This document shows, one piece after another, positions 7,663 to 15,508 of a stretch of DNA of 20,822 nucleotides. Position 1 is the stretch's first letter; each line of letters opens with the position of its first letter. The stretch is taken from IMG/VR virus record IMGVR_UViG_3300018416_002250, positions 1 to 20,822 of that record; one strand, 5' to 3'. The notes under the pieces are model-generated. The model was not told the DNA's origin. It ran no database searches and saw nothing but the letters and a program-made list of their open reading frames with translations. This stretch comes from a virus. Position numbers and translations under genes: made by a program.

Positions 7663-9254
7663 GTAAGGTATTTGGTATAATAGGTCACGCTCACGATTCT
7701 ACAGTAGCTTATATGGAAGATGGTGAGATAAAATGTGTTATTGAAGAAGAGAGAATCAGAAAGACTAAATCTGCTTACCTAACAGGTGTTTATCCCGTAT
7801 TCTCTTTAGACTATATAGAAAATTTAGGATATAAATTAGAAGACGCTGATTACATTTGTATACCCGAAGTAGCAGAGCCAGACTTTGATAGATACAAATC
7901 AGATGAAATAAGAAGAAAGATTGTTACATATCCACATCACTTATGTCACGCAGCTGGTGCTTACTATACATCAGGCTTTGAAGAAAAAACATTGGTTGTA
8001 ACACACGATGGTAGTGGTTCTACTGTTGTTGGTAGAGTTTACTTAGGAGAAGATAACAAATTAGAATTAGTACACAAACAAATGAGAGGTACAGGATCTA
8101 TTGGTGAGTTTTACGGAGTAGCAACAAAATATTTTGCTCCAAAAGGAGCTAATTGGATTCCGTTGAAAGATGAAGGTAAGTTGATGGGTATGGCTGGACA
8201 CGGAAATTATGATATAAATATTTACAATATGTTGAAACAACTTTTGTATTACGAAGGTGATTTGAATTTTGGTCCGATGGGAAATTCTAAAAAAGTACAA
8301 TTCTTTTTTGAAGAAATGACTAATAGTATTCTTAATTGGTCTGAAGATTTTAGTATTAGAGCTGATTGGGCTTTTAATTTACAGAAATTAGTTGAAGATT
8401 GTTTCTTACAGTATTTAGATGACTTACACAAACTATATCCAGAATATAAAAAGATAGCTGTAGCTGGTGGTATATTTGCTAATGTAAAAATGAATCAAAA
8501 GATAAATGAATTAGATTGGGTTGATGAATTGTATGTTTATCCGCCAATGGGAGATAGTGGATTAGCATTAGGCGCAGCTTTGAAGAAGTCAGCTGAGTTG
8601 AATGAATGGAAAACTAAAAGGTTTGAAAATGTATTTTTAGGTAATGAATATTCAGAAGAAGAAATTTCAGAAGAATTAAAGAATTATAATTTCAAAAAAG
8701 AAAAATTCAACCCTAAAAAAGTAGCTAAGCTATTAGATGATGGTAATATCATAGGATGTTTTCGTGGTAAGATAGAACACGGGCCTAGAGCATTGGGTGC
8801 TAGAAGTATTCTAGTTAGAGCTACTGATAAAGAGATGCACGAAAAACTAAATGAGAGATTGAAGAGACACGAGATAATGCCATTTGCTCCAATAATCTTA
8901 GGCGATGAGATAGATAATATATGTCTGAATACTAAATCTAAAATGACAGCAGAGTTTATGACATTGTGTTACACAATAAAAGAAGAATGGGCTGATAAAA
9001 TACCAGCAGTTGTTCATAGAGTAGACAACACTTTAAGACCACAATTAGTTTACAAAGAAAGAAACAAATTTTTCTATGATATTCTAAATGAGTATTTTAA
9101 GATTTCTAAGATACCAGCTTTACTAAACACATCTTTCAATGGACACGGTGAACCAATAATATTTCACTTAGACCAACCATTGAATCATCTTAGAGATGGT
9201 ACTGTAGACTATTTAGTCTTAGGCGATAATCTATATTGGAGTGAAAATGAGTAA
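7659..9254 (+). CDS. Stand-alone NodU/CmcH-family O-carbamoyltransferase
   Basis: This 531-residue protein is close to the usual length for single-domain members of this family, and starts in an ATGA overlap with the previous gene. N-terminal domain: GIIGHAHDS (6-14), HHLCH (93-97) and D117 as probable metal ligands, GKLMGMA (173-179), a glycine loop VAGGIFAN (268-275) and MGDSG (297-301). C-terminal domain: EHGPRALGARS (373-383) and NTSFNGHGEP (490-499). Family members transfer the carbamoyl group of carbamoyl phosphate through a carbamoyl-adenylate intermediate to a hydroxyl, usually on a sugar or antibiotic. It clearly differs from the carbamoyltransferase half of the 1016-residue fusion, so two positions or two sugars may be carbamoylated. 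All signature motifs look intact. The substrate cannot be read from the sequence. Confidence 0.9.
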   Translation: MSKVFGIIGHAHDSTVAYMEDGEIKCVIEEERIRKTKSAYLTGVYPVFSLDYIENLGYKLEDADYICIPEVAEPDFDRYKSDEIRRKIVTYPHHLCHAAGAYYTSGFEEKTLVVTHDGSGSTVVGRVYLGEDNKLELVHKQMRGTGSIGEFYGVATKYFAPKGANWIPLKDEGKLMGMAGHGNYDINIYNMLKQLLYYEGDLNFGPMGNSKKVQFFFEEMTNSILNWSEDFSIRADWAFNLQKLVEDCFLQYLDDLHKLYPEYKKIAVAGGIFANVKMNQKINELDWVDELYVYPPMGDSGLALGAALKKSAELNEWKTKRFENVFLGNEYSEEEISEELKNYNFKKEKFNPKKVAKLLDDGNIIGCFRGKIEHGPRALGARSILVRATDKEMHEKLNERLKRHEIMPFAPIILGDEIDNICLNTKSKMTAEFMTLCYTIKEEWADKIPAVVHRVDNTLRPQLVYKERNKFFYDILNEYFKISKIPALLNTSFNGHGEPIIFHLDQPLNHLRDGTVDYLVLGDNLYWSENE

Positions 9255-11661
9255 ACATATTAGAATATTTAAAGACCCAAAGATTCGTGTACAACACACA
9301 TCAGATAAAGCTAAAACTTTGTACTTCGATTTCTTTATAAGAAGAGAGAACGGAAAACTTCAGTATATAGAGTCTGGTTCAGTAGTTGGTAAAGGTGGTT
9401 GGTATAGTCTGTGGATTCAATGGCACGCTGAGTGGGTAGTTAAAGCTTACTATTTAGAAAATGGAATTTTTAAATTTTTAGAAGAAGTAGAGTATGATGT
9501 AAGAGGAAAAAATGTACAGATGGTTTTCTGTACAGATGATTGGAATGAAGCCGTTGAATTTTTGAGATGGTCTATACACTTCAAAAAAATAACTGGTTGT
9601 AAGTTATTCATAGCCTCATCTGAATTTAATGAAGGTCATTTCAAAGGGGAGGGTTTACAAATAGATTTAGGTGCTATCACCACTTTTACAGAAAAATACA
9701 ATTCTGGTCCTATAGATCCTACAGGAGTATCAGACAATACATATGTAGAACCATCAAATGAACAAAATGAACCAATACAAAATTTGTATGCTAGATATGA
9801 CTTAGGAACTTTTCCAATAAAAACTTCACCAAGATTTGGAAACTTAGTAGACAATTGGAGAATTGAAAATAAAGAAGTAGAGTCTCACTATAACTCTATA
9901 AGCTACAAACAGCACACTAAACAACCTATTGGTTTGATAGACAATTATGATATAATTTACGATAGTTGGAAGAATCCTGTGATTCACTCAAAAAATCAAT
10001 TAGAAGAATTTAATGGAATAGTTGATAAAGATGTGGAGATAGAAGAACTTACTTCTGAAGAAATAGTAAAACACATATTAGGATTCAGAACAAAGTATTG
10101 GAAGTATGGAATTTTGAAATTGCATAAAAGTGGTTACAAAGAACCAAATGGAGTATTTGTAAAGCACGAATCTTTTAGTGGTGGATTTCATATTTGGGGA
10201 AAGGGTAGTAACAAAACTCGTGTTGCTATACAAATTCTCAGTTACAATAAGCCTGAGTATTTAAAAAGAACTTTGGATTCATTACTAAAAGTAATGGATT
10301 TAGACGACAAAATATGTGTGGTTGAACAATCAGATGATAAAGATTCTAAACAAAAAGCTGTAGACATATGTAAAGGTTACAACGATATAACATTATTAGA
10401 TTTAGATAAAAATTTAGGACAAAGGGGTGCTACTAATAAAGTATGGGAAAGCGGTTTCTTTGACAATTGTGAATTTATTATGTTCTCAGACCAAGACAAC
10501 GAATATCACGAACCACTAACAATATTATGTGATAAGTTAGAAGAAGAGGGTGTAAAAATATCCACTTTTTATAATTCTCCAGAACACGATATAATAAAAA
10601 AAGATGGAAGTTGGATTTACAGAAATACTGCGAGAGCTGGTAATATGATGTTAACTAAAGAACATATGTTTGAAATGCTTCCTATAGATGAAAATCTATA
10701 TTCAGAAACCAAAACGGATAAAGATTATTGTGCTTGGTTTGCTGGTTTAGATTGGTGGGTACAATGGTGGCACGAAGCTAGTGGTGGTAAATTAGAATTG
10801 GATGGTTTTGTAGCTTGTTATCCAGGTGGTTGTACTCATTTTGGAATTGAATCTACTTGGCAAGGAACATACGATGATGAAATTCCTACAAATGAATCTA
10901 TTCTCATAAGAGATAAAAGCCTACAACAGATTATAAAAAAGTATCCAAACAGACATTTGTATAATCACGGAAAGAATAGTTGGTATGAGAAAGAAAAATT
11001 AGATTTGAGTAATGTTACATTGGTTGTAATAGATTGTATTGATTATGAAAGAGCTTTAAAAGCGATAGACATATCAACCACATACGCAGACTTTGCAGAT
11101 GTAAAATTTTTTACATCTATGAATAAAGATAATGATGACATAGTAAAGATACCACATTGTCAATCTAATTTTGATGTTATACATTTTATGTGGAAAAAAA
11201 TGAACTCATACATTCAAACAGATTACATATTACATATAGAGTTTGATGGGTTTATTCTCAATCCAAAAGCTTGGAAAGATGAGTTTCTAAAGTATGATTA
11301 TATTGGAGCTCCGTGGTGGTATGAAGAAAACAATGTAGGTAATGCTGGATTTAGTTTGATAAGTAAGAAGATGTTAGACTTTATACAAAAAGATGAAGTT
11401 ATAGATTTATATCCATCAGATGATGATGCTATATGTAGAATAAATAGAAAATACTTAGAAGATAATGGAATAAAGTTTGCACCTGAAGAATTAGCTGCTG
11501 ATTTTTCTTTTGAAGCTAATGAAAAAAGAGGTGATGAATGGGATGGACAATTTGGTTTTCACAGTCCATCTTACATAGATGAAAGACATCCAAATAAGTA
11601 TCGTGGTGGCATAACAAATGTTGATAAATGGGAAGATAAAGACAATTTTAGTTGGCCATAA
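9247..11661 (+). CDS. Three-domain protein: BAHT-like N-domain, GT2 glycosyltransferase, DUF5672 glycosyltransferase
   Basis: Its 804 residues are counted from the ATG at 9247. A GTG two codons earlier is possible, but GGAG at 9238-9241 is well spaced for the ATG, which overlaps the previous stop. Residues 1 to about 190 resemble the N-domain of the upstream BAHT protein: an EWVVKAYYLENG strand, VRGKNVQMVF, an FKKITGCKLFIAS strand and LYARYDLGTF, the counterpart of FYATYEVGVF there. Residues about 322-560 form a GT-A/GT2 domain: RVAIQILSYNKP (325-336) and a DxD-like SDQDN (414-418). Residues about 589-775 match DUF5672: HIEFDGF (663-669), YIGAPWW (685-691), VGNAGFSL (697-704), DDDAICR (725-731) and KFAPEE. 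Predicted role: two successive sugar additions, with the N-domain perhaps binding the acceptor or a partner. No membrane segment is seen. It ends the cassette. Confidence 0.82.
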   Translation: MSKHIRIFKDPKIRVQHTSDKAKTLYFDFFIRRENGKLQYIESGSVVGKGGWYSLWIQWHAEWVVKAYYLENGIFKFLEEVEYDVRGKNVQMVFCTDDWNEAVEFLRWSIHFKKITGCKLFIASSEFNEGHFKGEGLQIDLGAITTFTEKYNSGPIDPTGVSDNTYVEPSNEQNEPIQNLYARYDLGTFPIKTSPRFGNLVDNWRIENKEVESHYNSISYKQHTKQPIGLIDNYDIIYDSWKNPVIHSKNQLEEFNGIVDKDVEIEELTSEEIVKHILGFRTKYWKYGILKLHKSGYKEPNGVFVKHESFSGGFHIWGKGSNKTRVAIQILSYNKPEYLKRTLDSLLKVMDLDDKICVVEQSDDKDSKQKAVDICKGYNDITLLDLDKNLGQRGATNKVWESGFFDNCEFIMFSDQDNEYHEPLTILCDKLEEEGVKISTFYNSPEHDIIKKDGSWIYRNTARAGNMMLTKEHMFEMLPIDENLYSETKTDKDYCAWFAGLDWWVQWWHEASGGKLELDGFVACYPGGCTHFGIESTWQGTYDDEIPTNESILIRDKSLQQIIKKYPNRHLYNHGKNSWYEKEKLDLSNVTLVVIDCIDYERALKAIDISTTYADFADVKFFTSMNKDNDDIVKIPHCQSNFDVIHFMWKKMNSYIQTDYILHIEFDGFILNPKAWKDEFLKYDYIGAPWWYEENNVGNAGFSLISKKMLDFIQKDEVIDLYPSDDDAICRINRKYLEDNGIKFAPEELAADFSFEANEKRGDEWDGQFGFHSPSYIDERHPNKYRGGITNVDKWEDKDNFSWP

Positions 11662-11674
11662 AATACATTTTGGG

Positions 11675-11684
11675 ATATTTAGTT
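11675..11684 (+). promoter_or_regulatory. Promoter-like ATATTTAGTT motif before the small coiled-coil gene
   Basis: It lies in the 57-base gap after the cassette, 34 bases upstream of the next ATG. It shares the ATATTTA core with the other long intergenic gaps but diverges at the end. The gap is extremely AT-rich, and no strong terminator hairpin is seen in it. It is the weakest of the five sites. Confidence 0.22.
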
Positions 11685-11718
11685 AATATATATTATATAA
11701 TTAATAAGGAGTTATACA

Positions 11719-12024
11719 ATGGAAGAAATAAAATTCACAGATGAGGAACTGAAAAATCTAAAGGATCTAAGCGATACTTATAGAGGTATTCAGGAAGTTA
11801 TGGGTAAATTGTCAGTTCAGAAGTTACTGAACAGTCAACAAGCTGATGCTTTAGAACAATCAGAATTAGATTTAAACACACAATATACAGAGAATCAGAA
11901 AAAAGAAAGAGAATTGGTAGATACTCTTTCTAAAAAATATGGACCTGGTAGTTTAGATGCTAGTACTGGTGTTTTTACACCATCTCCTCAACAGAATGTT
12001 GAAGAAAACTCCGAAGAAAAGTAA
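11719..12024 (+). CDS. Small coiled-coil protein of unknown function, upstream of the tail sheath
   Basis: This 101-residue protein starts at an ATG preceded by AAGGAG (11706-11711). It is almost entirely helical in character: charged and Gln-rich heptad-like segments over residues 5-70 (for example LKNLKDLSDTYRGIQEVMGK), then a KKYGPGSLDASTGVFTP turn and an acidic tail ending in EENSEEK. No membrane segment or catalytic motif is present. I do not recognise a named family. Its place between the cassette and the sheath, with its own promoter-like motif, suggests a virion assembly or minor structural role. That is inference from context only. Confidence 0.75.
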   Translation: MEEIKFTDEELKNLKDLSDTYRGIQEVMGKLSVQKLLNSQQADALEQSELDLNTQYTENQKKERELVDTLSKKYGPGSLDASTGVFTPSPQQNVEENSEEK

Positions 12025-12043
12025 AAAATATTACAAACACACG

Positions 12044-12092
12044 TTGTTTTCAGAAATTAGACATATATTTATATACAACAATTTCTAAACAA
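12044..12092 (+). promoter_or_regulatory. Inverted repeat enclosing a promoter-like motif upstream of the tail sheath
   Basis: The left arm TTGTTT-TC-AGAAATT (12044-12058) pairs with AATTTCTAAACAA (12080-12092) over 13 base pairs with a two-base bulge. The 21-base loop contains ATATTTATAT (12065-12074), the motif shared with other intergenic gaps. The sheath start is 26 bases further on, with AAGGAG at 12107-12112. It could be a factor-binding site, a leader hairpin or a weak terminator for the previous gene; no T-run follows, which argues against the last. Confidence 0.4.
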
Positions 12093-12118
12093 TTTAAACA
12101 CCTTTAAGGAGAACAAAT

Positions 12119-14605
12119 ATGGCAGAGAGAATAGTCAGTCCTGGTGTATTTACCCGAGAAAAAGATTTATCTTTTCTTCCTCAAGGAATTTCTGAAATAG
12201 GAGCAGCAATTGTCGGACCAACTAAACAAGGTCCAGCTTTTGTACCTACAATAGTAAGAAGTTTTGAGGAATATCAGCAAATTTTTGGTGGGTATGATAT
12301 AAATTACTATACACCTTTTACTGTTAGAGAATATTTAAGATCCGCTGGTACTGTAACCATAGTTAGAGTTGGTTACCTTGGCGGATATACAACAACAGGT
12401 TTTAACTTATTAGCAAGTGGTTCAGCTGGAAAGCTTGTCGTAGCATCATTTTTACCATCAGTTAAGAACTCAAATGGTTTGGGTTCTATAAGTGGTTCTG
12501 TAAATCACGATGAAGCAAAAGCTACTAACTTTAACCTTACTATAAATGGTGCGAACGCAACCGCTAGTTTGTCTAATTTGACAATAGAATCGCAGGGTTC
12601 TGCTACAGGAAATAATGACGCAGTATCTGCAAATTATATTGGTAGACAAATACCTGATTCAGCACAAGCTCAATCTATAGGTAGTACAGAAGCACCAGCT
12701 TATATGTACAAATTCTTCGAAAGTGCTGTTAGTGCTTCGGTAGTATCTGGAACTACAATTCTTGCTAACGCTTCGATGTCAATTGAGAGTGTTTCTTATG
12801 ATTTCTCTACTGGTACAGAAACAGTAGATACTTCAGATGGAAACTACATATCAACTATAACTGGTAACTCAGATGGAGCTTCGTCTAGAACACCTTTTAT
12901 ACAATCACAAAAAATAGGCGGTAGTGGAACAAACCTCTTCAGAGTTTACGCAAGAGCTCAAGGTAACGATACAAATCAATTTTATGTTGTGATAAGGGAT
13001 GTGAAAAGACCACAAAGTTCTAACTCAAGTCCAGTATTTGCACAATTCGGACTTTCAGTTTGGAAAACTGGTGGAAGTGCTCCAATAGAAACATATAGTG
13101 GTTTGAATTTAGATCCAGATTCATCAAATTATATTGTAAAAGTAATTGGTGATATGTTTCAGACTGTGAATAACAATGGTGAAATAACAGAGTACGGTGA
13201 TTATCCTAATCTTTCACAATATATTAGAATCGGTGATTATAAAGAGGATTTATTTAAGAGTAATCCTAACTTACAACCTATGGGTCACGCTGCTGTATTA
13301 GATCCTGTACCAACTTCGGCTGGTATAGTTCCATCTGCATCTTTTGGTTTTTCACAAACCATCGATGGTGGTAAGACAAATTCGAGTACATACAAAGGTA
13401 ATCTGCCATATGGTGTTAAATTACATCCTGACTACCCAGCGAATGAACTTCTCGGTAATTATGCTTACCTATCTCCGATTCCAAAGAGTGAAACGGCAGG
13501 ACAGAATGTGGCATTTGCTTTGGAAGATATGAACGGATATGGAGATACTAGTTCATTTGAATTTAGTAACTTTACTAACTTCACAGTTTCTTCATCTTTC
13601 CTAACGATATCTTCTTCTGTAGAACAGTTAAAGTACACTGTTCCAATGCAACACGGATTTGATGGAATCAACCCAGCTGCTTCAAAAGCTACTGGTACTT
13701 CTATTTCATCAACTAACACTAGTGGATTCGATTGTTCAACAGTAGTGTCTAGTGGTTCAGTAGCTTACAAAAGAGCCATTAACGCAATATCAAATCCAGA
13801 TGATTATGATATTAATATGTTGGTAACTCCAGGTATTATACATAAACATCATCCGATAGTTAGTAACCACGCTATTGAAAAGATGGAAGCTAGAGCTGAT
13901 GCTTTTTATGTAATGGATGGTTCTGATATCGATGATAATGTTGCTACAGCAGTTTCTAATGTTGAAGCGTTAGATACTAACTATGTAGCTACATACTATC
14001 CTTGGGTTAAGATTGAGAATCCTATTGGCGGAGGTTTGATTTTTGTACCACCATCAGTAGTAATACCAGGTGTGATTGCTTTCACAGATAGTGTAGCTCA
14101 CGAATGGTTTGCTCCTGCTGGATTGAACAGAGGTGGATTAGCAAGTGCTAGAATGGTTAAGAAAAAGCTAACTCATACAGATAGAGATACTTTGTATGAA
14201 GGTAGAGTCAATCCGATTGCTTCTTTTCCTGGTCAAGGAATTGTGGTATTTGGACAGAAGACACTACAGGCTAAACCATCCGCTTTGGACAGAATCAATG
14301 TAAGAAGACTACTTATCAGATTGAAGAAATTTATTGCTTCTTCAAGCAGATTCTTAGTGTTCGAACAAAACGATTCATCCACAAGAAGCAGATTCCTAAA
14401 CATAGTGAATCCGTTCTTAGAATCAGTTCAGGCTAATAGTGGTTTGAGTGCATTCAAAGTCGTAATGGATGATAGTAATAATACACCTGATGTCATTGAC
14501 AGAAATCAGTTGATTGGACAGATATTTATCCAACCTACCAGAACTGCAGAGTTTATTGTATTAGACTTTACAGTATTACCAACTGGAGCTGCATTTCCCG
14601 AATAA
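12119..14605 (+). CDS. gp18: Contractile tail sheath protein (T4 gp18 family)
   Basis: This 828-residue protein starts at an ATG after AAGGAGAACAAAT. It polymerises around the tail tube and contracts on infection. The N-terminus is typical of sheath proteins (RIVSPGVFTREKDLSFLPQG, then IGAAIVGPTKQGPAF and FGGYD). The C-terminal 200 residues are the conserved inner domain: NVRRLLIRLKKFI from 727, STRSRFLNIVNPFLESVQ from about 754, then NNTPDVIDRNQLIGQIFIQPTRTAEFIVLDF. T4 gp18 is about 660 residues. The extra length lies in the Ser/Thr/Asn-rich middle (about 100-450), probably an enlarged outer-surface domain. The tube gene follows after a terminator, as expected for a high-output structural pair. 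This is among the surest calls in the window. Confidence 0.95.
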   Translation: MAERIVSPGVFTREKDLSFLPQGISEIGAAIVGPTKQGPAFVPTIVRSFEEYQQIFGGYDINYYTPFTVREYLRSAGTVTIVRVGYLGGYTTTGFNLLASGSAGKLVVASFLPSVKNSNGLGSISGSVNHDEAKATNFNLTINGANATASLSNLTIESQGSATGNNDAVSANYIGRQIPDSAQAQSIGSTEAPAYMYKFFESAVSASVVSGTTILANASMSIESVSYDFSTGTETVDTSDGNYISTITGNSDGASSRTPFIQSQKIGGSGTNLFRVYARAQGNDTNQFYVVIRDVKRPQSSNSSPVFAQFGLSVWKTGGSAPIETYSGLNLDPDSSNYIVKVIGDMFQTVNNNGEITEYGDYPNLSQYIRIGDYKEDLFKSNPNLQPMGHAAVLDPVPTSAGIVPSASFGFSQTIDGGKTNSSTYKGNLPYGVKLHPDYPANELLGNYAYLSPIPKSETAGQNVAFALEDMNGYGDTSSFEFSNFTNFTVSSSFLTISSSVEQLKYTVPMQHGFDGINPAASKATGTSISSTNTSGFDCSTVVSSGSVAYKRAINAISNPDDYDINMLVTPGIIHKHHPIVSNHAIEKMEARADAFYVMDGSDIDDNVATAVSNVEALDTNYVATYYPWVKIENPIGGGLIFVPPSVVIPGVIAFTDSVAHEWFAPAGLNRGGLASARMVKKKLTHTDRDTLYEGRVNPIASFPGQGIVVFGQKTLQAKPSALDRINVRRLLIRLKKFIASSSRFLVFEQNDSSTRSRFLNIVNPFLESVQANSGLSAFKVVMDDSNNTPDVIDRNQLIGQIFIQPTRTAEFIVLDFTVLPTGAAFPE

Positions 14606-14624
14606 AAAGGGGGTGTAAAAAACT

Positions 14625-14655
14625 AAGGGGAGTAATTATACTCCCCTTTTTTTTT
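14625..14655 (+). terminator. Strong intrinsic terminator after the tail sheath
   Basis: A perfect 10-base-pair stem, AAGGGGAGTA (14625-14634) with TACTCCCCTT (14639-14648), has a four-base loop and a T-run reaching 14655. It starts 20 bases after the sheath stop. It should end or attenuate the sheath transcript and set sheath output apart from the tube and downstream genes. Confidence 0.92.
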
Positions 14656-14659
14656 ATTT

Positions 14660-14681
14660 AAAAAACTATGAAAAAACTATG
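14660..14681 (+). repeat. Tandem 11-base repeat between sheath terminator and tube promoter region
   Basis: Two perfect head-to-tail copies of AAAAAACTATG occupy 14660-14670 and 14671-14681, directly after the terminator's T-run and about 40 bases before the promoter-like motif. They could be an upstream A-tract element or binding sites for an activator; chance duplication in AT-rich DNA is also possible. Confidence 0.6.
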
Positions 14682-14710
14682 AAATAAATGAGTGATAAGT
14701 TGTATCGATT

Positions 14711-14739
14711 TTTCATTTTGTTTATATTTATATATGAAA
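14711..14739 (+). promoter_or_regulatory. Promoter-like motif in a small inverted repeat before the tail tube gene
   Basis: ATATTTATAT at 14724-14733 is the same ten bases found upstream of the sheath at 12065-12074. Here too it lies between inverted arms, TTTCAT (14711-14716) and ATGAAA (14734-14739). The tube ATG is 34 bases downstream of the motif. Because a strong terminator lies just upstream, the tube operon needs its own promoter, which makes this the best supported of the motif sites. Confidence 0.42.
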
Positions 14740-14767
14740 GAATTAAACACTTAATGGGAGAACTGAA

Positions 14768-15256
14768 ATGGCAGACTTAATCGATCCTTCAGAAATAATG
14801 TTCACTCCGTTTGAACCTAAAACAAAAAATAGGTTCATTATGTACATTGAAGGCGTTCCAGCTTATTTAATAAAAACTGCAAACCGCCCTACCATAACAT
14901 TTGAGGAAATAGAATTAGACCACATAAATGTTAAAAGGTATGTAAAAGGAAAAGGGGCTTGGGAAACTTTAGATATAACTCTTTACGATCCTATAGTACC
15001 ATCTGGTGCTCAGGCAGTTATGGAATGGGTAAGACTACATAAAGAGTCTGTAACTGGTAGAGATGGTTACTCCGATTTTTATAAAAAAGATGTTACTTTT
15101 AATGTATTAGGACCTGTTGGAGATAAAGTTGAAGAGTGGACACTAAAGGGAGCTATGATTCAATCTGCTAATTTTGGAGATTTGGATTGGTCAGTTAGTG
15201 AACCAGCAGAAATTACATTAACATTAAGATACGATTACGCTATCTTACAATTCTAA
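14768..15256 (+). CDS. gp19: Tail tube protein (T4 gp19 family)
   Basis: This 162-residue protein starts at an ATG after GGGAGAA and is close in length to T4 gp19. It forms the inner tube through which DNA passes. The family pattern is visible: an N-terminal segment ending in FTPFEPKTKNRFIMYIEG, a central ITFEEIELDHINVKRYVKGK strand pair, WETLDITLYDPIVPSGAQ, and the C-terminal YDYAILQF strand after EITLTLRY. It is the first gene of the post-terminator unit and follows the sheath, as in T4. A short gene begins nine bases after its stop. Confidence 0.93.
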   Translation: MADLIDPSEIMFTPFEPKTKNRFIMYIEGVPAYLIKTANRPTITFEEIELDHINVKRYVKGKGAWETLDITLYDPIVPSGAQAVMEWVRLHKESVTGRDGYSDFYKKDVTFNVLGPVGDKVEEWTLKGAMIQSANFGDLDWSVSEPAEITLTLRYDYAILQF

Positions 15257-15265
15257 GAGGAAAAT

Positions 15266-15475
15266 ATGAGTTTTATATCAGAAATGTTATCAAGTGATGC
15301 TAAGATTTCGTCTAAAAGAGTAATTGGATTCGCTGCTTTCATTATGTTGATTGCTAGTTGGGGTGCAGATACTTTTTGGGCTTTTGAAGTTAAAGACAAA
15401 ATCTTAGATTGCTTTATGTATATCTCAGTCGTTGGATTGGGTGTTACAGCTGCCGAAAAATTCGGTAAAAAATAG
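15266..15475 (+). CDS. Small two-helix membrane protein, holin candidate
   Basis: This 69-residue protein starts at an ATG with GAGG (15257-15260) five bases upstream. It has a short charged N-terminus (SSDAKISSKR), a first hydrophobic helix at about 19-39 (VIGFAAFIMLIASWGADTFW), a short charged link with EVKDK, a second helix at about 46-62 (ILDCFMYISVVGLGVTAA) and a basic tail EKFGKK. Small size, two membrane helices and a lysine-rich C-terminus fit a phage holin, but no endolysin gene is visible nearby and the location between tail genes is unusual. It could instead be another inner-membrane protein made late in infection. A minus-strand open frame across this gene (15253-15609) has no ribosome site and looks like a shadow. 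Confidence 0.75.
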   Translation: MSFISEMLSSDAKISSKRVIGFAAFIMLIASWGADTFWAFEVKDKILDCFMYISVVGLGVTAAEKFGKK

Positions 15476-15508
15476 TTATAGTTCAAAACTAAATTATAGG
15501 AGTCAGTT

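Noticed and set aside
12025-12118. Intrinsic terminator between the small coiled-coil gene and the sheath
   Set aside because: The inverted repeat there is AT-rich with a 21-base loop and no T-run, so it does not fit an intrinsic terminator. It was kept only as a possible regulatory element.
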